Of a DNA stretch of 64,000 bases, positions 1 through 7,866 are shown one piece after another. The notes beneath the pieces are model-generated. The model saw only the letters and a list, made by a program, of their open reading frames with translations. It searched no databases and was not told where the DNA came from. The position numbers and the translations under genes are program-made. The stretch is taken from positions 1-64,000 of the forward strand of contig DAOLUH010000004.1 of assembly GCA_035420085.1 (NCBI GenBank), read 5' to 3'. Position 1 is the first letter of the stretch, and every line of letters begins with the position of its first letter. This DNA is from DSWT01 sp035420085 (GTDB lineage Bacteria > Chloroflexota > Anaerolineae > B4-G1 > SLSP01).

Positions 1-799
1 CGTTCCACGTGTGCGGGGTGGGATCGTCGCACGGACGAGGCAACGGCATATCGGCGCACGCGGCGACGGTCTCTGCCAGCGTTTGTCCCGCCGCCACCGC
101 CGTCGTGACTCGCGCGCGCAGTTCCACCAGGTACGCGCGATCCACCACCAGCCGCCGCTGAATCTCACCCGCGTCCGTCGTGGGCGCGCCGTGACCGGGA
201 ACCAGCACGCGAATGTCCAACGTTGCCAGATGCGCCAGCGTGTGCTCGTAGGCGCTCAGGCTGAGGACGAGGGGAATTTCGATGTTGCTGAGCATATCGG
301 CGGCCCAGAGCGTGGCGCTTTCCGCGTGGTAGACGGCGCACTGATCCAGCGCGTGGCCCGGGGCGTGGAACATCCGCAAGCGAATCTCGCCGAGGGTGAG
401 GGTCAGCGCGGTGTCAAAAGTGTACGTGGGCTTGGGAATCACAAAGGGGCGCGGGCGACGGATGTGCGCTTGCGCTTCCCAGACGCCGATCTGCCGGTAC
501 AAGTCTGCGCCGTGCTCGCGCAACACACGCAAATAGTCGGCGTGCGCAATAACCGGCACACTGGGGAAGTGTTCCGGCCCCATCACGTGATCCCAATGCG
601 CGTGCGTGAGGACAATCGCCCGCGGCGTCGCGCCCTGGTCGGCCACAAACCGGGCGATGTCCGCAATCGTCTCCGGCGCGATGCCCGGATCGATCAAGCA
701 CGCCTCATCACCCGACAAAAAAACGCCGCTGTTCGTGGCGAAAAGCGCACTCTGCGTCACCCAGAGATGAGACGCCAGTTGTGTGAAGTGAATAGCCAT
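1..799 (-). CDS. MBL-fold metallo-hydrolase, C-terminus cut by window edge
   Basis: This is a metallo-beta-lactamase-fold hydrolase read from 799 to the edge of the window, so its C-terminus is missing. The zinc-binding motif HAHWDH lies at residues 66-71. It follows a typical beta-lactamase-fold N-terminus (FLSGDEACLIDPG). Later histidines in AADMLSN and VPGHGAP fit the second metal site. Members of this family hydrolyse thioesters, lactones or phosphodiesters, and the substrate cannot be told from sequence. The start ATG has a GGAAGG about 9 nt upstream. No neighbouring gene suggests a pathway. Confidence 0.85.
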   Translation of the reverse strand, partial: MAIHFTQLASHLWVTQSALFATNSGVFLSGDEACLIDPGIAPETIADIARFVADQGATPRAIVLTHAHWDHVMGPEHFPSVPVIAHADYLRVLREHGADLYRQIGVWEAQAHIRRPRPFVIPKPTYTFDTALTLTLGEIRLRMFHAPGHALDQCAVYHAESATLWAADMLSNIEIPLVLSLSAYEHTLAHLATLDIRVLVPGHGAPTTDAGEIQRRLVVDRAYLVELRARVTTAVAAGQTLAETVAACADMPLPRPCDDPTPHTWN

Positions 800-835
800 T
801 CGTGTATACCTTCCCTGATCATCAACCGCTGATCT

Positions 836-893
836 ACGCGAATCTCCTAAAAATCAGCGAAAATTCGCGCGATTCGCGGTTGCATTTTTCCCC
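836..893. repeat. GCGAAT-type short-period repeat at gene end
   Basis: The stretch carries repeated GCGAAT/ATTCGC words at roughly 8-9 nt spacing, in both orientations. It lies between the metallo-hydrolase start and the end of the next minus-strand gene. It enters the reading frame of that gene and supplies its TGA stop at 854-856. Confidence 0.6.
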
Positions 894-1534
894 TGTGGTG
901 ACTGCGCCCCGCCCAAGCGCGCCACTGCCGCGCGCACCGCGTCGGGATCGGCGTTCCGCAGCGCATCGGCGGGCGCGGGGCCATCGCCCAATACGACGGA
1001 CACGACGCCTTCGCGGCACGGCACGGCCAGATCAACGTGATACTCGCTATCGCCCTCGCGGATGAGGTAATCCATTTCGGGGAAGAAGCCGCTTTCCTTG
1101 AGCGTCACGTAGAGACCTTCCGCGCCGGAGACGTACAGGTCGTTGATCTCCTCGGCGGCGGTGAAGCGGTCCCACGTGCTCTCGATGAACGTCACCCGTC
1201 GCCAGCGCAGGCTGGGGATCGGCGGGTCGCGGCGGATCAGCGGGCCGAGTTGCAGTTTGTAGTAGTGGTCATCCGCGCGGGGATGTTTGGCCTCGTCGGG
1301 GAACAGATCGCGCCGCCGCACCAGCTCGTGCCCGCGCACTTCCGCGTACCAGTGGATGCCCCATTTTTCGTCGGCAAACGCCGTGGTGAAGTAGAAGGCC
1401 AGGATCGCCGCGTCGGTGGTCGATGCCGGCGCGTGCGCGACCGGAATGCGGTACCACCCCTCGTCGCGGGCCAACTGGAAATCGCGCGGATTGTTCATCA
1501 ACCCCACCAACACCCGGTCGGCTGCGTGAAACAT
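854..1534 (-). CDS. conserved-looking protein of unknown function
   Basis: I do not recognise this 226-residue protein. It is soluble, rich in charged and aromatic residues, and has no signal peptide or membrane segment. The N-terminal part contains the phrase MNNPRDFQLARDEGWYRIP, which looks like a conserved motif block. The start is well supported by AGGAGG six nt before the ATG at 1534. The last ten or so residues (KNATANRANFR) are encoded by a short-period intergenic repeat, so the C-terminal tail is probably not under protein-level selection. It is separated from the asparaginase upstream by another repeat hairpin and may not share its transcript. Confidence 0.65.
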   Translation of the reverse strand: MFHAADRVLVGLMNNPRDFQLARDEGWYRIPVAHAPASTTDAAILAFYFTTAFADEKWGIHWYAEVRGHELVRRRDLFPDEAKHPRADDHYYKLQLGPLIRRDPPIPSLRWRRVTFIESTWDRFTAAEEINDLYVSGAEGLYVTLKESGFFPEMDYLIREGDSEYHVDLAVPCREGVVSVVLGDGPAPADALRNADPDAVRAAVARLGGAQSPQGKNATANRANFR

Positions 1535-1555
1535 CAGGCACCTCCTACAAAATAG

Positions 1556-1622
1556 TCAGCAGATTTAGCGGATTAAGCAGATGAACTTATTCTTAATCCG
1601 CTAAATCTGCTTAATCTGCTGA
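1556..1622. repeat. AATCTGCTN/AAGCAGATT inverted short-period repeat
   Basis: The left arm (1556-1582) carries 9-nt units of the form CAGATTNAG. The right arm (about 1591-1622) carries the complementary AATCTGCTN units, and 20 nt match perfectly. The right arm is one unit longer. The asparaginase reading frame ends inside the right arm, and the start signal of the unknown protein lies just beyond the left arm. Confidence 0.85.
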
Positions 1623-2563
1623 TAAATTTTCTGCCAACGCTCGTTGAGCGGAATGTGGAGGCGGAGGGCTTCAGCAGGGGCGTCCATGGCGTCGGTGAAG
1701 TAGAGGTATCTCGCATCGGGCCGGCTGCTGAAGCCGACGTGGTTGCCGGCGTGATCGACGGCGATGAAGTTCATCCCGCTTAAGTACCGCCCGCCCAGGT
1801 CGTTCAGATCGGCCATCGCCTGCTGCCCGGCCTCTGTGACCGAAAGCCCCATCTTCATGTAAAAGACGATGCTGTGCGCCGTCACCGCGCGGATCGCCAT
1901 TTCGCCGGTGCCGGTGCAGGCCGCCGCGCCGTAGCGGTTGTCCGCGTATAGCCCCGCGCCGACAATCGGCGAGTCGCCGATGCGACCGGGATACTTCCAC
2001 GCCCACCCGCTCGTGCTCACGCCTACCGCGAGATTGCCGCGCGCATCCTGGGCGATGAAGTTCGTCGTGCCGCGAGTGCGTTCCGGGTCCGTGGCGATTT
2101 CGACGTAGCGCCACAAATCCGGCTGCTCCGCAAGGTGCGCCAATACGTCGGGCGGCAGGTCTTCGCAGAGACGCTTTGCCCACGTCTCGCGGGCCGGTTC
2201 GGTGAGCAGATCGCACGGCGCGAAGCCCATCTCCGCCGCAAAGCGCGCCGCCCCCTCCCCCACCAGGAACACGTGCGGCAGCTTCTCCAACACCTTGCGC
2301 GCCACCGAGATCGGGTGGGGATAGCCTTTGAGCGCGCCCACCGCGCCGCTGGTCAGGTCACTGCCGTCCATAATCGCTGCGTCCAGCTCGACCTCACCGA
2401 GCAGGTTCGGGTAGCCGCCGTATCCCACCGAATGATCGTCGGGGTTGGCCTCGACCAGCCGGATGCCCACTTCGACGGCGTCCATCGCCGATCCGCCGTC
2501 CCGCAACACCTGCATCGCCGCCTCGATGCCCACCCTGCCATTCTGACTCGCAATTACGAGCAT
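1601..2563 (-). CDS. N(4)-(beta-N-acetylglucosaminyl)-L-asparaginase / isoaspartyl peptidase family
   Basis: This is an Ntn-hydrolase of the glycosylasparaginase / plant-type asparaginase family. It cleaves asparagine-linked amide bonds or isoaspartyl peptides. The precursor is expected to cut itself before the nucleophilic Thr166 in RGTTNFIAQD. The next stretch (VSTSGWAWKYPGRIGDSP, then GAGLYADNRYGAAACTGTGE) matches the family's substrate-binding loops. The start at 2563 is chosen because GGGAG lies six nt upstream. An in-frame ATG at 2581 would add six residues but lacks a site. The C-terminal residues IYQQIKQI and the TAG stop are encoded by the AATCTGCTN repeat. There is no signal peptide, so it probably acts in the cytoplasm. 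Confidence 0.9.
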   Translation of the reverse strand: MLVIASQNGRVGIEAAMQVLRDGGSAMDAVEVGIRLVEANPDDHSVGYGGYPNLLGEVELDAAIMDGSDLTSGAVGALKGYPHPISVARKVLEKLPHVFLVGEGAARFAAEMGFAPCDLLTEPARETWAKRLCEDLPPDVLAHLAEQPDLWRYVEIATDPERTRGTTNFIAQDARGNLAVGVSTSGWAWKYPGRIGDSPIVGAGLYADNRYGAAACTGTGEMAIRAVTAHSIVFYMKMGLSVTEAGQQAMADLNDLGGRYLSGMNFIAVDHAGNHVGFSSRPDARYLYFTDAMDAPAEALRLHIPLNERWQKIYQQIKQI

Positions 2564-2582
2564 CACCATCTCCCAAAACATC

Positions 2583-2645
2583 TCAACGGATTGAACGGAT
2601 TAAACGGAAGAAAATCCGTTAAAATCCGTTGAATCCGTTGAAGAA
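2583..2645. repeat. AATCCGTTN inverted short-period repeat
   Basis: The left arm (2583-2608) carries AACGGATTNA units. The right arm (2611-2641) carries AATCCGTT units at 9-10 nt spacing, giving a hairpin between the asparaginase start and the proS stop. It may act as a transcript-end or mRNA-stability hairpin for proS, but no poly-T tract follows on either strand. Confidence 0.85.
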
Positions 2646-2650
2646 ATATC

Positions 2651-4084
2651 CTAATACGCCTTGCCGAAGATCGCCATTTCGGTGGCGGGTTTGCCGGTGT
2701 AGACGCATGTTCCAGAGCCGCCGGGCTGCTCGGTGGGGATGCAGCGGACGGTGGCTTTCGTCTCCTCTTTGATACGCGCCTCGTCCTCGGCGTCGCCGGC
2801 CCACCACGCGCGGGCAAAGCCGGTCTCCACAGCCTCTTTGAGTTCGTCGTAGGTACTCACGTCCCAGGTGTGGCTCTCGCGGAAGTCGAGCGCCTTCTGG
2901 AAGATCGCCTGCTGGATCGTCGCCAACATCTCAGCGACCGTCGTTTCCAGGCCGTCCCACGAGGCGGACGTCTTGCCTTCCCGACCAGGGATATCGCGCC
3001 GGGCGAGCATCACCTGGCGGTTCGCCACGTCGCGCGGCCCGATCTCGATGCGCAGCGGCACGCCGCGCATCTCCCAATCGTTGAACTTCCACCCGGCGGT
3101 GAACCCGTCGCGGACGTCCAACTCGACGCGCAGGGAGTCTTTCAGCCGCGCGTGCAACTGCTGCGCCGCTTCCAAAACCCCCGCGCGCTCCTCGTCCTTG
3201 CGCCAGATCGGCACGATCACCACCTGAATCGGCGCGAGGCGCGGCGGCAGCACAAGGCCCTGATCGTCGCCGTGCGTCATCACGATTGCGCCGACCATGC
3301 GCGTGCTCATCCCCCACGAGGTCGTCCACACAAGCTGCTGCGCGTTGTTCTCGTCGAGGAATTTGATGTCGAACGCCCGCGCGAAGTTCTGCCCCAGGAA
3401 GTGGCTGGTGCCGGATTGCAGCGCCTTGCCGTCCTTCATCATCGCCTCGATCGTGTAGCTGGCGACGGCCCCGGCGAACTTCTCGCTCTCGCTCTTGCGC
3501 CCGGGGATCACGGGGATCGCGGCCTCGTTCATCGCAAAGTCCGTGTAGACGCCGAGCATCCGCAGCGTCTCCTCCATCGCCTCGTCGCGGGTGGCGTGCG
3601 CGGTGTGGCCTTCCTGCCAGAGGAACTCCGTCGTGCGCAGGAACAGGCGCGTGCGCATCTCCCAGCGCACCACGTTGGCCCACTGGTTGATGAGCAGTGG
3701 CAGGTCGCGATACGACTGGATCCACTTGGCGTACATATGCCCGATGATCGTCTCCGACGTGGGCCGCACGATCAGCCGCTCCTCCAATTCCGCGCCCCCG
3801 CCAATGGTGACGACCGCCAGTTCCGGCGAGAAGCCTTCCACGTGCTCGGCCTCCTTCTGCAAGAAGCTCTCCGGGATGAAGAGCGGGAAGTAGGCGTTGA
3901 CGTGCCCGGTCGCCTTGAAACGGCGGTCCAGCGCATCGCGGATGTTCTCCCAGAGCGTGTAGCCGTAGGGCTTGATGACCATACACCCGCGCACAGGCGA
4001 ATAGTCGGCCAGATCCGCCTTCTGTACGATCTCGTTATACCACTTGGAAAAGTCCTCAGTTTGAGAAGTTAAAAAGTCTGCCAT
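2651..4084 (-). CDS. proS: prolyl-tRNA synthetase, archaeal/eukaryotic-type (ProS type 3)
   Basis: The enzyme charges tRNA-Pro with proline in the cytoplasm. At 477 residues it has the length of the archaeal-type (type 3) enzyme rather than the ~570-residue bacterial type with an editing insertion. The class II catalytic core is clear: motif 2 in the VVRWEMRTRLFLRTTEFLW region, the conserved RPTSE before it, and motif 3 with GPRD later. The anticodon-binding domain follows from about residue 280. The protein ends in a C-terminal tyrosine (IFGKAY), as in Thermus-type ProRS, where the tail reaches the active site. The zinc-domain region keeps only two of the usual cysteines (RCIP and GTCVY). 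The start ATG has GAGGGA upstream. Confidence 0.96.
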   Translation of the reverse strand: MADFLTSQTEDFSKWYNEIVQKADLADYSPVRGCMVIKPYGYTLWENIRDALDRRFKATGHVNAYFPLFIPESFLQKEAEHVEGFSPELAVVTIGGGAELEERLIVRPTSETIIGHMYAKWIQSYRDLPLLINQWANVVRWEMRTRLFLRTTEFLWQEGHTAHATRDEAMEETLRMLGVYTDFAMNEAAIPVIPGRKSESEKFAGAVASYTIEAMMKDGKALQSGTSHFLGQNFARAFDIKFLDENNAQQLVWTTSWGMSTRMVGAIVMTHGDDQGLVLPPRLAPIQVVIVPIWRKDEERAGVLEAAQQLHARLKDSLRVELDVRDGFTAGWKFNDWEMRGVPLRIEIGPRDVANRQVMLARRDIPGREGKTSASWDGLETTVAEMLATIQQAIFQKALDFRESHTWDVSTYDELKEAVETGFARAWWAGDAEDEARIKEETKATVRCIPTEQPGGSGTCVYTGKPATEMAIFGKAY

Positions 4085-4138
4085 GATGATCCCTCGTGTA
4101 AAAGTTGCAGGTTAGTCAGGTTACAGGTTGAAAGTTAA

Positions 4139-4170
4139 AAAATCCGTTAGCATCCGTTCAATCCGTTGAG
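4139..4170. repeat. AATCCGTTN short-period repeat, single arm
   Basis: Three AATCCGTT-type words follow each other at 9-10 nt spacing, with no inverted partner. The repeat lies between proS and the 3' end of the phosphoesterase gene. Just left of it, about 4105-4135, is a looser run of CAGGTTA/AGGTTG words. Confidence 0.7.
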
Positions 4171-4177
4171 AAATGAT

Positions 4178-4849
4178 TCAGTGGCGGTGCAAGCGTCCGT
4201 AACTGATGCGCTCCGCTTCCAGTTCGATAACCCGGAAAGGGTGTACGTTGACAACTTCAGTATCCTCATAACGGGTATGCCACGTCCCCGGCCCGTACTG
4301 GTGCATGTGCCCGTGCAGGAACAACCGGGGCCGAAATTGCTGGATGACGCGCCGAAAGACTGCGAACCCGCGATGCGCTCGATCTGGCCCATCGTGGATG
4401 TCACGCGGCGGCGCGTGCGTGATAAAGACATCCACGTAGCGCCCATACCGCATCCGATTGAACAAGAAGCGTGGGACAAGCTGCCAGGCCCGCATCGCCA
4501 TCTCGAATTCGGAGTACTGATTTCCCGCATGGCGCTGGTAACGCGGCGAACCGCCCAAGCCCGCGACAATCAGCGCCTTGCCTGTCGCCAGCGCCGCGCG
4601 CCCATCCACGTTCTGCCAGCCGCCCGGCGATTGCAAAGAGCCTCCGGCGCTCAACCATTCTTCGGCGTCGTGATTCCCTGGCACAAAAAAGGCGTCACGC
4701 AGATTGAGTGTCGTAACGATGTGCTCCATATAAGTATAGGGCAAATCCCCGCAACCGAGCAACACATCCACCCGCCCCACCAGGTCAGCCAGCGTCGCCT
4801 GGTAGAAGGTGTTGACGACTTGGTCACTGAGCGCCAAAATGCGAATCAT
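4178..4849 (-). CDS. calcineurin-like metallophosphoesterase
   Basis: This is a 223-residue dinuclear-metal phosphoesterase. The metal-binding motifs appear in order: a short N-terminal LALSD (histidine of the usual DxH replaced), GCGDLPY, PGNHD, ITHAPP and HGHMHQYG. The substrate is not predictable; relatives act on nucleotides, cyclic nucleotides or nucleic acids. The N-terminal DxH motif reads SDQV, so one metal ligand appears to be missing. The gene overlaps the 3' end of the MazG-like gene by 26 nt and is probably translated from the same transcript. Confidence 0.85.
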   Translation of the reverse strand: MIRILALSDQVVNTFYQATLADLVGRVDVLLGCGDLPYTYMEHIVTTLNLRDAFFVPGNHDAEEWLSAGGSLQSPGGWQNVDGRAALATGKALIVAGLGGSPRYQRHAGNQYSEFEMAMRAWQLVPRFLFNRMRYGRYVDVFITHAPPRDIHDGPDRAHRGFAVFRRVIQQFRPRLFLHGHMHQYGPGTWHTRYEDTEVVNVHPFRVIELEAERISYGRLHRH

Positions 4850-5159
4850 CGTTACTCGAAGCGCGTGGGCTAAAACGCCGGTAATTCACTGCGAGCTTGT
4901 CCATGATCGCCTGCTCCAGATCAATGCCGGTGAGGTAGGCCAGTTGCAGCAAGTAGAGGGCGACGTCCGCCAACTCCTCGGCGAGCGCCTCTGGGACGGC
5001 CTCCTCGCCCCACTGGAAATGTTCCAACACCTCCGCCGCCTCCAACGACAGCGAAATGGCAATGTTGCGCGGCGACTGCACAAACGGCGAATCGTCGCGG
5101 TACCAGCCCATCGCCCCGACGAAGGCGTTCATCGCATCGGTCAGTTCTGCGAGTGTCAT
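4824..5159 (-). CDS. MazG-like nucleotide pyrophosphohydrolase
   Basis: This is a 111-residue all-alpha NTP pyrophosphatase of the MazG/RS21-C6 type, which removes unwanted nucleotides by releasing pyrophosphate. The metal-binding pattern is SLEAAEVLEHFQW followed by EELADVALYLLQLA (ExxE, then ExxD). The ATG at 5159 lies 8 nt after a good -10 box and has no ribosome-binding site, which suggests a leaderless message. A longer frame starting at 5294 would run through the divergent promoter and the neighbouring small ORF, so it is rejected. The gene overlaps the phosphoesterase downstream by 26 nt. Confidence 0.88.
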   Translation of the reverse strand: MTLAELTDAMNAFVGAMGWYRDDSPFVQSPRNIAISLSLEAAEVLEHFQWGEEAVPEALAEELADVALYLLQLAYLTGIDLEQAIMDKLAVNYRRFSPRASSNDDSHFGAQ

Positions 5160-5167
5160 AAAACGCG

Positions 5168-5195
5168 AGTATACAGCGGAATGGAGAGAGGGCAA
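5168..5195 (-). promoter_or_regulatory. sigma70-type promoter of the MazG-like gene (leaderless)
   Basis: On the minus strand TTGCCC (5195-5190) and TATACT (5173-5168) are separated by 16 nt. Only 8 nt separate the -10 box from the ATG at 5159, so the transcript should begin at or next to the start codon. Confidence 0.65.
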
Positions 5196-5203
5196 CCGAG
5201 CGA

Positions 5204-5231
5204 TTGACAAAAAACCCACTCGCGCTACAAT
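5204..5231 (+). promoter_or_regulatory. consensus sigma70 promoter, divergent from the MazG promoter
   Basis: A perfect TTGACA (5204-5209) and TACAAT (5226-5231) are spaced by 16 nt. It reads into a 32-codon ORF and two terminators. It lies 9 nt from the divergent MazG -35 box. Confidence 0.8.
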
Positions 5232-5258
5232 AAGAGCGTAATTCTCAGGAGGTAAGCT

Positions 5259-5357
5259 GTGGGCAAGTTCAAGTCTTTCACCTACAACATCCAAGTGCCC
5301 GAAGGTGGTTCGGGTGTCTTGCCTTGTCGCAGTGCGCCTCTCGGAAGGTTAAAATAA
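5259..5357 (+). CDS. small ORF of 32 codons between strong promoter and terminators
   Basis: A GTG start follows AGGAGG at 5247-5252 with a 6-nt gap, which is an ideal ribosome-binding site. The peptide is basic and contains the phrases MGKFKSFTYNIQVPEG and LPCRSAPLGRLK. I recognise no family. The ORF sits alone between a consensus promoter and two intrinsic terminators, upstream of two acetyltransferase genes that have no obvious promoter of their own. It may be a leader peptide for attenuation, a small functional protein, or part of a small RNA. The internal pair CCCGAA/TTCGGG can fold within the ORF. Confidence 0.5.
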   Translation: MGKFKSFTYNIQVPEGGSGVLPCRSAPLGRLK

Positions 5358-5377
5358 ACTAACCATATAGAACAAAA

Positions 5378-5412
5378 GGCCGTGGGCGTCTGCGATGTCC
5401 ACGGCCTTTTTT
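5378..5412 (+). terminator. Rho-independent terminator after the small ORF
   Basis: GGCCGTGG (5378-5385) pairs with CCACGGCC (5399-5406), and six T follow directly. It ends the transcript started at the 5204 promoter unless read through. Confidence 0.85.
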
Positions 5413-5440
5413 ATTTTCTGTGCGCTTTTCGCGCGTCGAA

Positions 5441-5469
5441 GGCCGGGGACCCCACCACCGGCCTTTTTT
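5441..5469 (+). terminator. second Rho-independent terminator
   Basis: GGCCGG (5441-5446) pairs with CCGGCC (5458-5463), followed by TTTTTT. Two terminators in tandem separate the small ORF from the acetyltransferase genes. Confidence 0.75.
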
Positions 5470-5513
5470 GTTGGCACAGTCACAAGAAATTCGCCGAGAG
5501 GAACAACACTAAG

Positions 5514-5578
5514 ACTAACGACTACCTGACTAACGACTACCTGACTAACGACTACCCAACTAACGACTATCTGACTAT
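5514..5578 (+). repeat. 15-bp tandem repeat before the acetyltransferase RBS
   Basis: The unit GACTAACGACTACCT is repeated about four times, and the last copies have drifted. The array ends five nt before the ribosome-binding site of the next gene. Related sequence is found inverted at 53256-53320 and as a degraded copy at about 63672-63704. Confidence 0.85.
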
Positions 5579-5594
5579 TTTAAGGAGGAACACT

Positions 5595-6620
5595 ATGTCT
5601 GCACAATCGTATCAAAACTATACTTACCGCCCGGCGCGTATGGAGGATGCGCAAGCCGCGACCGACCTGTTCAACATCTGCTCTATGGAAGAGATCGGCG
5701 CGGCGCAATTCGAGGTGAATGACAACCGCACCTGGTGGCAGTCGCCGGGAGTCAACCTGGAGACCGACACGCACGCCGTGGTTGCACCCGACGGGGCGCT
5801 CATCGGCTATGCCGATATATGGGATGCCGAACCGCACGTCCGCCTCCACGGCTGGGCGCGCGTGCATCCTGGTTACCGGCACAACGGCATCGGTGTGCAC
5901 CTCGCGCAGTGGCTCGAAGCGCGCGCCAGGGAGTCCATCCCCAAAGCGCCCGAGGGAGCGCGGGTGACGCTGCTTCAGGGCGTCATTGCCCACGACGAAG
6001 CAAGCCAAACACTGCTGCGCGAACAGGGATACCAGCTCGTGCGCTACTTCTTCCGCATGATCATCGAGCTGGACACCCCACCGCCGGAACCCGTCCTCCC
6101 TGAAGGCATCACGATCCGCCCCTTTATCCGCGGGCAGGAAGAGCGCGCACTGGTCGAAGCGGACCGTGAGACATTCAAAGATCACTGGGGCTACGTCGAA
6201 CACCCCTTCGAGGAAGAATACGCGCGCTGGATGCACCGGATCGACACTGATCCAGATTTCGATCCGGCGGTGTGGTTCGTCGCGGTGGAGGACGACCAGA
6301 TCGTGGGCATGTCACTGTGCTCGCCCAAGATGACCGAAGACCCGGATATGGCGTGGGTCAACATCCTCGGCGTCCGGCGTCCCTGGCGGCGACGCGGGGT
6401 GGCGTTGGCCCTGCTGCACCACACCTTCGGCGAATTCTACCGGCGCGGGAAACACCGCGTCGGGCTGGGCGTCGACGCGAACAGCCTGACCGGCGCGCTG
6501 GACCTGTACAAAAAAGCCGGGATGCACCCGGTACACCAGTACGCCAACTACGAGAAGGAGCTGCGCCCTGGTGTCGAATTGAGTACACAAACACTAAATC
6601 CGGCTTGCGCGGGATCATAA
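5595..6620 (+). CDS. tandem GNAT acetyltransferase (MshD-like architecture)
   Basis: The 341-residue protein carries two GNAT domains, at about residues 9-160 and 170-335. The second has the clear acetyl-CoA loop RRPWRRRGVALALL. In the first the equivalent is HPGYRHNGIGVHLAQ. The arrangement resembles mycothiol synthase, but the acceptor is unknown. The ATG follows AGGAGG by six nt; an upstream frame through the tandem repeat is not used. Two other genes in this window (6692 and 28092) share the layout and the motifs FxDHWGY and GVDxxNxxGALxLY, so they are paralogues. The last residues (NPACAGS) and the stop come from a repeat hairpin. Confidence 0.88.
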   Translation: MSAQSYQNYTYRPARMEDAQAATDLFNICSMEEIGAAQFEVNDNRTWWQSPGVNLETDTHAVVAPDGALIGYADIWDAEPHVRLHGWARVHPGYRHNGIGVHLAQWLEARARESIPKAPEGARVTLLQGVIAHDEASQTLLREQGYQLVRYFFRMIIELDTPPPEPVLPEGITIRPFIRGQEERALVEADRETFKDHWGYVEHPFEEEYARWMHRIDTDPDFDPAVWFVAVEDDQIVGMSLCSPKMTEDPDMAWVNILGVRRPWRRRGVALALLHHTFGEFYRRGKHRVGLGVDANSLTGALDLYKKAGMHPVHQYANYEKELRPGVELSTQTLNPACAGS

Positions 6621-6660
6621 TCCCGCGCAGCCATAGCAACGGCGGATTGTGATCCGCCGG
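6604..6660. repeat. two-hairpin palindromic repeat
   Basis: The first hairpin is TGCGCGGGAT paired with ATCCCGCGCA (about 6606-6629). The second is GGCGGATTGTGATCCGCC (6641-6658). The second sequence occurs again exactly at 54590-54607, also preceded by a related hairpin. The acetyltransferase stop codon lies in the first hairpin. Confidence 0.85.
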
Positions 6661-6691
6661 AAGCGTATGACACGATTAAGAGGAACTGACG

Positions 6692-7732
6692 ATGATTGCT
6701 TTACAAGAAATGACAAATACTACAACCGTTTTCAATGCGCCCGCTATCGACGGGCTGGTCTTTCGCGGCTTCCGAGGCCCGGAAGACTACCCCGCTATGG
6801 TCGCCGTCATCGAGGGCAGCAAAGAGGCCGATCAACTTGAGACCGCGACGACGGTAGAGGACATCGCCCGTGACTACAACCACCTGATCAACAGCGATCC
6901 GTACCAGGATATGCTCTTCGTGGAAATGCGCGGCGAGGTGATCGGCTACAGTCGCGTATACTGGTGGCAGTTGGCCGACGGCGCGTACATCTATGGGCAC
7001 TTTGCGAACCTGCTGCCAACGTGGCGCGGTCAGGGCATCCGCCATGCGATGCTCCATCACAATGAGCGTAGATTGCGGGAGATTGCGACCCGGCACATCA
7101 ACAGCAACGGGCGCGGCCATGCCGAACGCTACTTCGAATGTTGGGCCAACAAGACGGAGACGCACTGGCGTGCGTTGTTGACTGAGGCCGGCTATGCCCC
7201 CGTGCGCTATGGCTATCTCATGGTACGGCCCGATCTGGAAAACATCCCCGACCTGCCGTTGCCTGACGGTTTGGAAGTGCGGCCCGTGCGCCCGGCGGAT
7301 TACTGGACGATCTGGTATGCGGCCAAAGAAGCCTTCCGCGATCACTGGGGCTATAACGAGGACGAGTGGGCCGACACAAACTTTGAGAACTGGCAGGAAA
7401 GTCACATCTTCACGCCGGAGATCTGGCAAGTGGCTTGGGACGGAGATGAAGTCGCCGGTATGGTGCTGAACTTCATCGACGAAAAGGAAAACACGGCCTA
7501 TAACCGTAAGCGCGGCTACACGGAGAACATCTGCGTGCGCCGTCTCTGGCGACGGCAGGGCCTCGCGCGCGCGTTGATCGCCCGCAGCCTGGTCATCCTC
7601 AAATCGCTGGGAATGACCGAAGCTGCCCTCGGCGTGGACGCGCAGAACCCGAACGGCGCGCTGCAACTCTACAAGAGCATGGGGTTCAGTCCGGTGAAAG
7701 AGGACACAGCCTTCCGCAAATCGTTAACGTGA
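6692..7732 (+). CDS. tandem GNAT acetyltransferase, paralogue of the 28092-29105 gene
   Basis: This 346-residue protein has two GNAT domains. The first has LLPTWRGQGIRHAMLHHNERRL as its acetyl-CoA loop and the second has VRRLWRRQGLARALI. It is clearly more similar to the gene at 28092-29105 than to its neighbour: both share FRDHWGY/RRDHWGY, FTPxxWxVAWDGD and GVDxQNPxGALxLY. The substrate is unknown. The start ATG at 6692 has AGAGGA about 9 nt upstream. It is likely cotranscribed with the preceding acetyltransferase, from which a two-hairpin repeat separates it. Confidence 0.88.
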   Translation: MIALQEMTNTTTVFNAPAIDGLVFRGFRGPEDYPAMVAVIEGSKEADQLETATTVEDIARDYNHLINSDPYQDMLFVEMRGEVIGYSRVYWWQLADGAYIYGHFANLLPTWRGQGIRHAMLHHNERRLREIATRHINSNGRGHAERYFECWANKTETHWRALLTEAGYAPVRYGYLMVRPDLENIPDLPLPDGLEVRPVRPADYWTIWYAAKEAFRDHWGYNEDEWADTNFENWQESHIFTPEIWQVAWDGDEVAGMVLNFIDEKENTAYNRKRGYTENICVRRLWRRQGLARALIARSLVILKSLGMTEAALGVDAQNPNGALQLYKSMGFSPVKEDTAFRKSLT

Positions 7733-7779
7733 ACGCCGTTGACTTTCACCCATTCTGACCTACACTCTGCGAGACATAA

Positions 7780-7839
7780 ACCACGGAGACACAGAGCGCA
7801 CGGAGTTTTTGTCCTCTGTGCTCTCCGTGTCTCTGTGGT
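7780..7839. repeat. CACGGAGACACAGAG inverted repeat
   Basis: The left arm (7780-7805) has ACCACGGAGACACAGAG followed by a second unit, and the right arm (7813-7839) is its near-complement ending GTCTCTGTGGT. The hairpin lies in the gap between the GNAT gene and the SDR gene, about 28 nt before the SDR start. Confidence 0.8.
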
Positions 7840-7866
7840 CAAAGTCTTTGTTCTGGGGAGGCCGCT

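Noticed and set aside
4824..5294. A 156-codon version of the MazG-like protein
   Set aside because: The extra N-terminal 45 codons run through both divergent promoters and the small ORF and have no family similarity; the ATG at 5159 is the better start.
5514..5578. Possible small CRISPR array
   Set aside because: The unit is 15 bp, copies are contiguous without unique spacers, and no cas gene is present.
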